Origin: an uncultured Coriobacteriaceae bacterium
Lineage (GTDB): Bacteria > Actinomycetota > Coriobacteriia > Coriobacteriales > QAMH01
Direction: 5' to 3'
NCBI GenBank assembly: GCA_900556425.1
Contig: USOR01000013.1
Location: 1-12,383, forward strand
DNA length: 12,383 bases
Part shown: in pieces, positions 3,915-10,974 of the stretch
Numbering within the stretch: the first letter of the stretch is position 1
How the letters are laid out: every line of letters begins with the position of its first letter
Position numbers and translations under genes: made by a program
Notes under the pieces: model-generated
The model's database searches: none
Told to the model about the DNA's origin: nothing
Seen by the model: the letters and a program-made list of their open reading frames with translations, nothing else

Positions 3915-6290
3915 TTACACCAGCTTTCCGAACTTGTCCCAAACAAGATCCATATCGGTGTCGTAACACTCGGAAATGGGCTCTACCTTGCATACGAGGC
4001 ACTTGTTGGGAGCACCAAAACCGAGCTTGCCGAAATGGAAGTTTGGAAGCAGGTTATTGATATTGGAGCGGAAGTTACCGTAGAGATTCGGTTCGTTGCC
4101 GTCTTCCTCCGGGAACCACCAGGCATGCTGCGCGTGAATCGTCTTCTCGTCCACGATTTCGGACACGCGCGCCTTTTGGACGCACTCGCCAAAGGGACTG
4201 GTGAGGCGTACCCACTGGCCGTCAGCAATGCCCAGTTCACGAGCAACCTTGGGGTTGATCTCGGTAATGGGATCAGGATTGAGTGCACGTAGGCGCGGAA
4301 TCTGACGATTCTCGGAATGGAAAAACGCCGTGGTGCGGGCACCAGTGGTGAGAATGAAGGGGTATTCCTTCATGAGATCCGGGTCGACGGGACCGAACTC
4401 CGGCTCCTCGAAGTAGGGCAGCGGATCCTCGCCAAACTGGTTAAATGCCGTCGACCAGAGCTCGATGCGTCCCGTCGGAGTGGCAAAGCCGGGCTGTCCG
4501 TCGGTGCGCATTTCACCACGCTCATATTTGTAGTAGTCAACGGGAATCTGGCTGACGACGCATTCGGAGACCTTGTCGAAGTACTCGCCGTTCTGCCGCT
4601 CGCCCAGACGCAGCGCCTCCATGAACTCCTTTGCGGAACGGAACTTGAACTCGTTCTCCCAGAGCTCGGGACGAAGACGACGACCCAGCTCATAGCAAAG
4701 CTCGTAGTCGGTCAGGCAGTCGCCAACCTCTATGGCCTTGTGCATGAAGCCAGCCGTGACCGTACACGGGGCGTAGTGCGTGAACACCGTACCATCACGC
4801 TCAGCGATGGTCTTCAGCGGCAGGAAGATGTCGCAGGACGCCTCGATGGAGGGGTTCATGAAGGTGTCGAAGCCGATGCAGAACTCCAAGGACTTTACGA
4901 TGGCATCATGCCAGCGCTTCGGCTCCATGGAGGTGCAGCTCATTAGGTTATTGCCAGCATAGAAGCCCATCTTGATTGGATAGGGCTTGCCCGTCTCCAG
5001 AGCTTCCAGCATGAGGTCCGCATGGGCGTTCAAGATGATCATGCAATACGCCGGATACTTGTCCAAGCCGATCATCTCGGCCTGCAGCTCACTGCCCACG
5101 CCCTTCTCGAAGCCGAAACCGGACTCGTTGTGACCCGCACCCGTACCCGGAAGAATCTGGCCTCCCGGTACATCGAGATTGCCGGTGATGGCCATGAGGT
5201 CTACGGTTATCTGTCCGTGCTGCATACCATTGGTCTTCTGATCAGCTGCCAGGCCCCACTGGATAGCGGCGGGCTTTGCCGTCGCATACATGCGGGCCGC
5301 CTCGTAGATCAGCTCCACGGGAACACCGCAAATCTCCGCAGCCTTCTCGGCGGGCATCGTTGCGACACGTTCGGCAAGCTGCTCGAAGCCATAGCACCAG
5401 TACTCCACGAAATCGTGGTCGTAGAGATCCTCTTTGATGATGATGTCGCACATCGCCATACCGAGTGCCGTATCCGTACCCGCGCGAAGCTGCAAATGAA
5501 TATCAGCGCGAGCCGCAAGCCACGTGACACGCGGATCAATGACAATGAGGCGGGTTCCACGACGCATGGCGTCCACAACAGCATGGCCGAAGAAGCCGTC
5601 GGGGTTGGATTCGAGTGGAGCCTTGCCCCAAACGACAAGCACTTCGGTCAAATCATAGCGCGGATCGTCCCAGCGGCCAGGAAGCGCACCGGCGTAGTCC
5701 CATTCGGGATAGGTAGTGCCGCCGATATAGGCGATGGCGGCAAGACGCGGCGTATAGCATGCGTAACCCGATTGCGTATAGCAGAAGTTAGGCGTGCCAA
5801 AGCACATGGTGCCATAGGGTGCAAACGTACCGCCCTCACGACCCGTACCCGCAAATACCACGATAGACTCGCGTCCGTACTTGTCGGTGATGCGATCGTA
5901 CTCTTTCTTGATGATGTCGAAGGCCTCTTCCCAAGAAATCTGCTCCCACGCGTCGGCATTACCACGGTCCTTCGGGTCGCGCTTCATCGGATGCAGAAGG
6001 CGAGCGGGATTGTAGACGTAGTCCCTAAGAGTAATGCACCTCGGGCAAAGCCTGCCCTGAGTAACCGGATTGTTCTCGTCGCCTTCGACACGCACGAGCT
6101 TGCCGTTCTCGTCGACATAGAGCTTGAGGCCACAGCCAACGGGATGGCACCCCGGAGGAGACCAGGGGCTCGTACGGGTAACCGTAAGGCCATCCTCCTC
6201 ATAACGCCATGGCTTTCCGATGTCATTCACATCGGAAAGGGTATCGAGCTTGACAACAGCTGCGGTCTTGTAGAAATCGTCTTCGCTCAT
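3915..6290 (-). CDS. molybdopterin oxidoreductase catalytic subunit 2 (dehydroxylase/transhydroxylase-like)
   Basis: The protein is 791 residues of the DMSO reductase superfamily, binding bis-MGD with molybdenum or tungsten. An N-terminal segment with C48, C53, C82 and C85 (PPGCHPVGCG ... GRLCPRC) stands where the Fe4S4 domain normally lies. Then come the Rossmann-like dinucleotide domains, with VVWGKAPLESNPDGF, LIVIDPR and the MGD-binding LMAITGNLDVPGG. A C-terminal dinucleotide-binding domain starts near ATPTGRIEL and includes TGARTTAFFHSENRQ. C178 in YACYTPR is a candidate metal ligand, conserved in the paralogue. There is no twin-arginine signal, so it is cytoplasmic. The ATG at 6290 is chosen for the GGAAGGA site just upstream. 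The closest functional group I can suggest is the soluble catechol-dehydroxylase, pyrogallol-transhydroxylase and acetylene-hydratase-like group, with reductive removal of a ring hydroxyl as a likely reaction. The substrate cannot be read from sequence. Confidence 0.88.
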   Translation of the reverse strand: MSEDDFYKTAAVVKLDTLSDVNDIGKPWRYEEDGLTVTRTSPWSPPGCHPVGCGLKLYVDENGKLVRVEGDENNPVTQGRLCPRCITLRDYVYNPARLLHPMKRDPKDRGNADAWEQISWEEAFDIIKKEYDRITDKYGRESIVVFAGTGREGGTFAPYGTMCFGTPNFCYTQSGYACYTPRLAAIAYIGGTTYPEWDYAGALPGRWDDPRYDLTEVLVVWGKAPLESNPDGFFGHAVVDAMRRGTRLIVIDPRVTWLAARADIHLQLRAGTDTALGMAMCDIIIKEDLYDHDFVEYWCYGFEQLAERVATMPAEKAAEICGVPVELIYEAARMYATAKPAAIQWGLAADQKTNGMQHGQITVDLMAITGNLDVPGGQILPGTGAGHNESGFGFEKGVGSELQAEMIGLDKYPAYCMIILNAHADLMLEALETGKPYPIKMGFYAGNNLMSCTSMEPKRWHDAIVKSLEFCIGFDTFMNPSIEASCDIFLPLKTIAERDGTVFTHYAPCTVTAGFMHKAIEVGDCLTDYELCYELGRRLRPELWENEFKFRSAKEFMEALRLGERQNGEYFDKVSECVVSQIPVDYYKYERGEMRTDGQPGFATPTGRIELWSTAFNQFGEDPLPYFEEPEFGPVDPDLMKEYPFILTTGARTTAFFHSENRQIPRLRALNPDPITEINPKVARELGIADGQWVRLTSPFGECVQKARVSEIVDEKTIHAQHAWWFPEEDGNEPNLYGNFRSNINNLLPNFHFGKLGFGAPNKCLVCKVEPISECYDTDMDLVWDKFGKLV

Positions 6291-6373
6291 GTCACTTCCT
6301 TCCTCTCTCTTTTCCTGGGAGACGCATGCATGTCCTGTAGAGCAGGCGCCTCCCTTGAAACCAATTTGTGTTT

Positions 6374-6407
6374 GCCGCCGCAGAGAGCCTAGGCTTCTCT
6401 CCGCGGC
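6374..6407 (-). promoter_or_regulatory. hairpin between ferredoxin 1 and catalytic subunit 2
   Basis: The minus-strand RNA contains AGCCTAGGCT, a 10-base palindrome, flanked by GAGA/TCTC and then GC-rich arms (GCCGCGG against GCGGCGGC, with one or two bulges). The result is a long, nearly loopless hairpin in the 126-base gap. No T-run follows, so it is not a standard terminator. It could be an RNA-processing or stability element that sets the ratio between the two enzyme pairs. Confidence 0.4.
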
Positions 6408-6412
6408 AAGCA

Positions 6413-6445
6413 TCGCCTACGCCTTGGTGGTGAACAGGCTCCAGC
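6413..6445. repeat. 33-base exact repeat, copy 1 (3' end of ferredoxin 1 gene)
   Basis: These 33 bases are identical to 12351-12383. They cover the last nine codons and the stop of the ferredoxin gene (one codon only partly) plus four bases downstream. Identity ends at the left edge of each copy and at the window end on the right, so the true repeat is probably longer. Confidence 0.9.
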
Positions 6446-6764
6446 GGCTCTCGCCGTCCATCTTCTTGGCGAGCTCCTCGACGTCGCCGTAGTACATGCA
6501 CCAGGCCTGGCAGTGCTGCACGCACATGGGCATCTTGCCCTTGGCGGTGCGCGAGGCGCACATGTCGCAGGACTTGGTGATCACGGGCAGCCAGGTCCAC
6601 TCCCAGCGGTCCGGCGCGACGGCGCCCTCGCGCTCGTAGGGGCCGGTCTCGGTGAGCTTGATGCCGAACTCGCCCTCGGGCAGGCCCAGCTCCTTCTTGC
6701 AGGCCACCTCGCAGGAGTGGCAGCCGGTGCAGTAGTCGTAGTTGATGAGTATTCCCTTGGTCAT
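6417..6764 (-). CDS. 4Fe-4S ferredoxin subunit of molybdoenzyme 1
   Basis: The protein is 115 residues with CTGCHSCEVAC (12-22) and CDMC...CVQHC (C66, C69, C81, C85), enough for two [4Fe-4S] clusters; C89 is additional. It should be the electron-transfer partner of the 851-aa catalytic subunit encoded 28 bases upstream. The ATG at 6764 follows GAGAGG. Base use is striking: only two of its 115 sense codons (GGA at 4 and ATA at 5) end in A or T, whereas all neighbours use mixed third positions. Its 3' end is repeated exactly at the right window edge. Both facts suggest this copy was recently duplicated, converted or acquired. It lacks the C-terminal extension seen in the 162-aa homologue at 3424-3912. 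Confidence 0.9.
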   Translation of the reverse strand: MTKGILINYDYCTGCHSCEVACKKELGLPEGEFGIKLTETGPYEREGAVAPDRWEWTWLPVITKSCDMCASRTAKGKMPMCVQHCQAWCMYYGDVEELAKKMDGESRWSLFTTKA

Positions 6765-6792
6765 GGATCTACCTCTCTCAGTGGTCGTTTCC

Positions 6793-9348
6793 CTAGGCAA
6801 GAACTTCGCCGGTTTTCAGATCGATGCGAACACCCGATTTCTCGGTGATGGCGTTGTTCATCGGGTCGTAGGTGGCACCCGCATCCATGTAATCGTGATA
6901 CCGCTCGATCTCATCCTCGCGGGGAGACTCGACCTTCTTGTACCAAGGGAAGTTGCCCGTCTCGGCAATTTGCTCATAGGGCATCGTGTCGCCCTCTTTG
7001 ACGGGATAGATCTTGCAGATCATGCCCTTGATGGGCGACCCAACACCACCCTGACCCGTCACGAACGCCTTCGTGCAGTTGTTCGGATTGCTCTCGAACG
7101 TACCGAAGAGGAACGGGGCGGCACCATCGGTTTCGGGGAACCACCAACCATGCTCTGCATGGATGGTCTTCTCGTTAACTACGGGAGTCACCTTCGCCAG
7201 TTGCTTGAAGCGACCGTGATCGTTCTCAATCCAGATCCACTGACCATCCTGGATGCCGTACTTTTCCGCCGTCTTGGGATTCACGAGAACGCGAGGCTGC
7301 GGATGTAGCTCACGCATGGTGGGCAGCTGACGATGCTCGGAATGGAAGAACTCGAAGGAACGACCACCGCAGGTCAAAATCAGCGGATACTCCTCCATGA
7401 GCTCGGGAGTGGAAATGGGGCCTTCGGGCGGCTCGGTATGATGCGGGGTAACGGAGAGTCCCCAATAGGCGAATAGCGCCGGGGTGAGCTCCAGGCGGCC
7501 GGACGGAGTGCCGTAGCCCACGGAACCGTCAGGACGGAACATTCCCTTTGCGGCCTTATTGTAGGTAGCGTTGAACTCGTCATAGGAATGGCCGAGCATG
7601 CTCGGGTTCTTTACCAGCTCTTCCCAATCGGCGGTGAACAGGGTCTTGCCGGAGTTCTTTGCGCCGCCCTGGTCAGTTGCCTCGGTCGTGGCTGAGAAGG
7701 AGCCTGTGCCGTCATGGAGATACCAATTAAGCCAATCGATGTCCGTGTCCCACTGGCCAAAGACCTCGGGATTCAGCCTATGGCCCAGGTCAAGAATAAT
7801 TTGCTCGTCAGACTTGGCCTCGTAGAAGTCCACGACCTTGACCATGGCGCGGCAAGGCGTCCACCAGGTACGCGCAGAATTGCGCTCGGGGCTCATGGCC
7901 ACGGGCAGGATAATATCTGCCAGCGCCACGGACGTGGGAGTGATGTAGGGGTCGGCATTCACGATGAACGGGATACGCTTCATGGCCTCGAGAACACGTG
8001 GAGCATCCTGCGAGGGGCAAGAAAGCGTATTCGACGACTGGATCCACATCATCTTGATGGGATAGGGAAAATCGTCTTCGATAGCCTGAAGCAGGCCGTC
8101 CGATGAAGCATGCGCGACAAAGTCGCCTCCCTCGATACCGAGGGCAAAGTTGTTGTTCAGCTTCTTGAGACGCCATTCCACCGGGGTGAGTTCCTCACCG
8201 GAAGCGTATCCGGCGTTAATCTCAAAGGCGTTATGCATGAGGATGTTTCCACCGGGGACGTCGACGTTGCCACAAAGGGCCATGAGGTCGCAGCCCGCAA
8301 GTGTCAGCGCCATGGCGGAGAGTTGCTGATCAAAGGCAAGGCCCCACTGAATAGCACCAGGCTTGGCAGATGCATAGAGACGAGCAGAGGCACGGATATC
8401 ATCAGCATCCAGGTCGCAGATTTCCGCAGCCCACTCCGGCGTCATGTCCTTCACCGATTCCGCCAGCTCGTCAAAACCGGCACACCACAGGTCAACAAAC
8501 TCCTCGTCATAGAGCTTTTCGTTGATGATGACGTTGATCCAGGCGCATGCCAGGGCCGCATCCGTGCCAGGACGAATCTGGAGCCAATACTCGGCTCGGG
8601 CACCCCACCAGGTCAGACGCGGGTCGATGGAAATGATTTTCGTACCCATTTGGACACACTGCACGAGCCAGTGGCCAATATAACCATCGGCATTCGAGGC
8701 CAGTGGCTCATTGCCCCAGACAACGAGAACTTCGGGCGGCACCCATTCCGGGTTGTTGTAACGGTCGGGATGACCTTCGGAGGCGTCTACGATGGGGAAG
8801 TCGCCGAAGGGCGCGATGGATCCGCAAATACGCGGCATATAGCACGAGAAGCCCGTGAAGCCGAAAGTGGAGATGTTCGGGGTCTTGAGTGCAGCCTGCC
8901 CAAAGAAGGGGACCTGCCAGTTAATATTGCGGCCAGTACCATGGACGCAAATGATGGCATTGCCGCCGTCAGTCTCCCAAATGTCCTTGACCTTGGCTTC
9001 GATTTCGTCGTAGGCCTCTTCCCAGGAAATGCGCTCCCACTTGTTCTCGCCACGTTCCCCAGCGCGCTTCATGGGATACTTCAGGCGGTCGGGATGATTC
9101 ACCGATTCGTCGAGAGTCAGACATTTAATGCAAAGCTTGCCGTTCGTGCACGGATCGAGGGGGTCTCCCTCGACGCGCTCAAGCTTGCCATCCTTGACAT
9201 AGAGCAACACGCCGCACGAGGTATGACAACCCGGGGGCGAGTAGTGATAGGTGCGGGTAACGGTATAGCCGTCTTCCTCCCACTGCCATTCGCCCTCGTG
9301 ATATGCCTTGCGGTCAATGCCGTCAAGAAACTCCTGATAGTTTGCCAT
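6793..9348 (-). CDS. molybdopterin oxidoreductase catalytic subunit 1 (dehydroxylase/transhydroxylase-like)
   Basis: The protein is 851 residues of the DMSO reductase superfamily, a paralogue of the enzyme encoded at 3915-6290. The N-terminal region has C41 and C45 (PPGCHTSCGV), C67, and C73/C76 (GKLCIKC). The MGD domains are marked by VVWGNEPLASNADGY, IISIDPRLTWWGARAE, LMALCGNVDVPGG and, near the C-terminus, TPSGRLEL and CGGRSFEFFHSEHRQ. C169 in FSCYMPR is a candidate molybdenum or tungsten ligand; this is inferred only from its conservation with the paralogue. No Tat signal is present, so it is cytoplasmic. The ATG at 9348 has AGGAGG six bases upstream. A tail of about 60 residues after KGMICKIYPV is absent from the paralogue. 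It is likely a reductive dehydroxylase or related hydroxyl-transfer enzyme acting on an aromatic substrate; the substrate is unknown. The 175-base gap before it may hold its own regulatory site. Confidence 0.88.
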   Translation of the reverse strand: MANYQEFLDGIDRKAYHEGEWQWEEDGYTVTRTYHYSPPGCHTSCGVLLYVKDGKLERVEGDPLDPCTNGKLCIKCLTLDESVNHPDRLKYPMKRAGERGENKWERISWEEAYDEIEAKVKDIWETDGGNAIICVHGTGRNINWQVPFFGQAALKTPNISTFGFTGFSCYMPRICGSIAPFGDFPIVDASEGHPDRYNNPEWVPPEVLVVWGNEPLASNADGYIGHWLVQCVQMGTKIISIDPRLTWWGARAEYWLQIRPGTDAALACAWINVIINEKLYDEEFVDLWCAGFDELAESVKDMTPEWAAEICDLDADDIRASARLYASAKPGAIQWGLAFDQQLSAMALTLAGCDLMALCGNVDVPGGNILMHNAFEINAGYASGEELTPVEWRLKKLNNNFALGIEGGDFVAHASSDGLLQAIEDDFPYPIKMMWIQSSNTLSCPSQDAPRVLEAMKRIPFIVNADPYITPTSVALADIILPVAMSPERNSARTWWTPCRAMVKVVDFYEAKSDEQIILDLGHRLNPEVFGQWDTDIDWLNWYLHDGTGSFSATTEATDQGGAKNSGKTLFTADWEELVKNPSMLGHSYDEFNATYNKAAKGMFRPDGSVGYGTPSGRLELTPALFAYWGLSVTPHHTEPPEGPISTPELMEEYPLILTCGGRSFEFFHSEHRQLPTMRELHPQPRVLVNPKTAEKYGIQDGQWIWIENDHGRFKQLAKVTPVVNEKTIHAEHGWWFPETDGAAPFLFGTFESNPNNCTKAFVTGQGGVGSPIKGMICKIYPVKEGDTMPYEQIAETGNFPWYKKVESPREDEIERYHDYMDAGATYDPMNNAITEKSGVRIDLKTGEVLA

Positions 9349-9471
9349 TCTTTCCTCCTTCTCTTGTGCAACGGGAGCACATCGCGCATCCTAAGATGCG
9401 TATCGAGCGTTTCGCATCCCGCGCTCCGTCCATACTTAGGGCAGCGCGGGCATTAACTTTCCTTCCTAGAC

Positions 9472-9496
9472 CATCTAATGCCATGGGGATTAGATG
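9472..9496. promoter_or_regulatory. inverted repeat between MFS carrier 2 and catalytic subunit 1
   Basis: The arms CATCTAAT (9472-9479) and ATTAGATG (9489-9496) are perfect 8-base complements around a 9-base centre containing CCATGG. The repeat lies 28 bases after the carrier stop, in the widest gap of the series. The stem is AT-rich and no T-run follows, so an operator is more likely than a terminator. A second short repeat, CGCATC-CTAA-GATGCG, lies at 9385-9400. I see no convincing promoter hexamers. Confidence 0.4.
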
Positions 9497-9523
9497 CGCT
9501 TCTACCGGGATAAACGCCTGTCC

Positions 9524-10768
9524 TTATTCCCACTGGGCGCGAATCTTCTTCTTTTGCGAGAGCGCGATGGCGACAAGCAGGGCACAGGCGATGAGTATGC
9601 CTATGCCAGCCAGGAACGAGCCGACGTAGCTACCGGTAATGTCATAGCAAGCTCCGACAGCCGCGGCGCCAAAGCATCCGATGATGCCGGACATGCGCGA
9701 ATAAGAAAGGATTTGCGCGAAGTACTTCTTTCCGAATATCTCCGAAAGCAACGTGGGAACCGAAATGGTGATGATCACCGAATTCATGCCAAACACGAAA
9801 GCGGCTACCATAAGCGGTACTTCGCTCTGCAAAAACGAGAATCCCAAGAGGGAGGCAGCAGTCACGCCAAGAGTGATATAGGTCGAGGCAGCGACACCTA
9901 TCTTGTCCGTCACCCAACCCATGACAAGGGTTGCGACCGTGTAGCCAAGCTGTGCCAGGGCCAATATGCTGGCGCCAAACGCCGCGGTATACCCCAATGA
10001 CTCCGCAAATCCCGGAAGATGGTTGTTGTAGCCACTAAACAATGCTTCGATACCTGCATACAGGAAAACGCACACGAACGCCAAGGTGACGATGGCCTTC
10101 TTTGCCGGCATACCATGAATATCAGCGGCTTCTTCGGCTACGCTCTCCTTCTCATCAGCTCCGTAGGGCTTCAAGCCCATCTCCTCCGGATGCAAACGGA
10201 ATACGAAGATGGTCCAGGGAAGAACGAGAATGCAGATGATGACGGCAATGGCAGGATACGTGAGCCTCCAGCCTATTTCCCCGATAAGCCAAGTACCGAG
10301 TATGGGAAAGATCACGCCACCAATGCCCGATCCGCACATGGCAATACCGAGGGCCGTGCCGCGACGCTTTATGAACCAGTTTTCGATGAGTACCGTTGAA
10401 GCGACCACGAACACGAGCGCGCCGGCAATGCCGAGCACTACGCCACCCACATACCACTGCCATAGCTCCGTAAACAGACCCATACAGGCTTCAGTCGCAG
10501 CGATAATTAGAAAGCAGCCGGTCAAAAACACGCGGAAGTTCCACTTTGGCAAAAATTTCGCCACCAAAGGATAAGTAACAGTCGTAGCTATGAAGTAAAA
10601 CGTCAGGTAAAGCGCCAAGGCCCCACGATCGAAGCCAAGATCATCACAGATCGGCACAAAGAAAATCCCGCCGGAATTCATGATGGCTCCTAGGGCGCCA
10701 GCCTGCAGGAAGCAGCACCCGATCATAACGAGCCATGCGTAATGGATACGTCCCTTGCTCTCAGACAA
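9524..10768 (-). CDS. MFS transporter 2 (OFA/monocarboxylate-porter-like), TTG start
   Basis: The protein is 414 residues with a pattern of about 12 hydrophobic segments and a hydrophilic central loop (about residues 200-225, with the acidic stretch DEKESVAEEAADIHG). Family-like segments include the first helix AWLVMIGCCFLQAGALG, ENWFIKRRGTALGIAMCGSGIGG (helix 4-5 region), GWRLTYPAIAVI and the inter-helix motif MGWVTDKIG. This fits the oxalate/formate antiporter-like or monocarboxylate-porter-like branch of the major facilitator superfamily. It should lie in the inner membrane and carry a small organic anion or phenolic acid, possibly the substrate or product of the adjacent enzymes. A TTG at 10768 is chosen because GGAGGTG lies eight bases upstream; no ATG is available there, and the TTG at 10783 would place that site inside the coding sequence. 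Confidence 0.85.
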   Translation of the reverse strand: MSESKGRIHYAWLVMIGCCFLQAGALGAIMNSGGIFFVPICDDLGFDRGALALYLTFYFIATTVTYPLVAKFLPKWNFRVFLTGCFLIIAATEACMGLFTELWQWYVGGVVLGIAGALVFVVASTVLIENWFIKRRGTALGIAMCGSGIGGVIFPILGTWLIGEIGWRLTYPAIAVIICILVLPWTIFVFRLHPEEMGLKPYGADEKESVAEEAADIHGMPAKKAIVTLAFVCVFLYAGIEALFSGYNNHLPGFAESLGYTAAFGASILALAQLGYTVATLVMGWVTDKIGVAASTYITLGVTAASLLGFSFLQSEVPLMVAAFVFGMNSVIITISVPTLLSEIFGKKYFAQILSYSRMSGIIGCFGAAAVGACYDITGSYVGSFLAGIGILIACALLVAIALSQKKKIRAQWE

Positions 10769-10789
10769 TGAAAACACCTCCAAGTTGAA

Positions 10790-10821
10790 CCGGGCCCTCC
10801 GCCCAGAGACGAAGGGCCCGG
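10790..10821 (-). promoter_or_regulatory. GC-rich hairpin in the leader of MFS carrier 2
   Basis: The arms CCGGGCCCT (10790-10798) and AGGGCCCGG (10813-10821) are perfect 9-base complements around a 14-base loop. On the minus-strand RNA it lies 13 bases after the small ORF stop and ends about 8 bases before the ribosome binding site of carrier 2. Only a weak T-containing stretch follows (TTCAACTT), so it may be an attenuator or a brake on translation or decay rather than a full terminator. Confidence 0.55.
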
Positions 10822-10834
10822 AATTGGGGATTGG

Positions 10835-10930
10835 CTAGTTGGGCATGAACCACATGCGCCCGGGAAGATGAAGGCCCGTTTCACGATCAAAACGACCCAA
10901 AACGCTTGCTTTCCACAGGGTCATGGCCAT
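10835..10930 (-). CDS. 31-aa small ORF between the two carriers
   Basis: A short frame begins at ATG 10930 (MAMTLWKASVLGRFD...) and ends with TAG at 10837-10835 after GRMWFMPN. A very strong site, AAAGGAGGTG, lies just upstream, 3 bases from the first ATG and 9 from the second at 10924; the second gives a 29-residue product and better spacing. The peptide has two Trp and no clear signal or membrane segment. It starts 44 bases after the carrier 1 stop and is followed by the hairpin at 10790-10821 and then carrier 2. I do not recognise a family. It could be a genuine small protein or a leader peptide controlling carrier 2. Confidence 0.6.
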   Translation of the reverse strand: MAMTLWKASVLGRFDRETGLHLPGRMWFMPN

Positions 10931-10974
10931 GCACCTCCTTTCCGCAATCAAAACTCCCAAATGAGACTGGATGC

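Noticed and set aside
3913..4002. 30-residue N-terminal extension of ferredoxin 2 from a GTG at 4002
   Set aside because: It would run deep into the catalytic subunit gene; the ATG at 3912 gives the conserved ferredoxin beginning and the common TAAccATG coupling.
5022..6392. Long plus-strand open frame (456 codons) opposite catalytic subunit 2
   Set aside because: Same reason: an antisense shadow of a well-supported gene, with no recognisable domain and no upstream ribosome binding site.
6291..6413. N-terminal extension of catalytic subunit 2 by 41 residues from the ATG at 6413
   Set aside because: The extension covers a strong hairpin, shows no signal peptide or family similarity, and the ATG at 6290 has its own GGAAGGA site.
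8110..9456. Long plus-strand open frame (448 codons) opposite catalytic subunit 1
   Set aside because: It lies antisense to an unmistakable molybdopterin enzyme; the predicted protein shows no motif and arises from GC-biased codon use of the true gene.
9349..9523. Very short ORFs (for example a 5-codon one reading MPALP) before catalytic subunit 1
   Set aside because: One has a fair ribosome binding site, but the frame is too short to distinguish from chance and no attenuator hairpin with a T-run follows.
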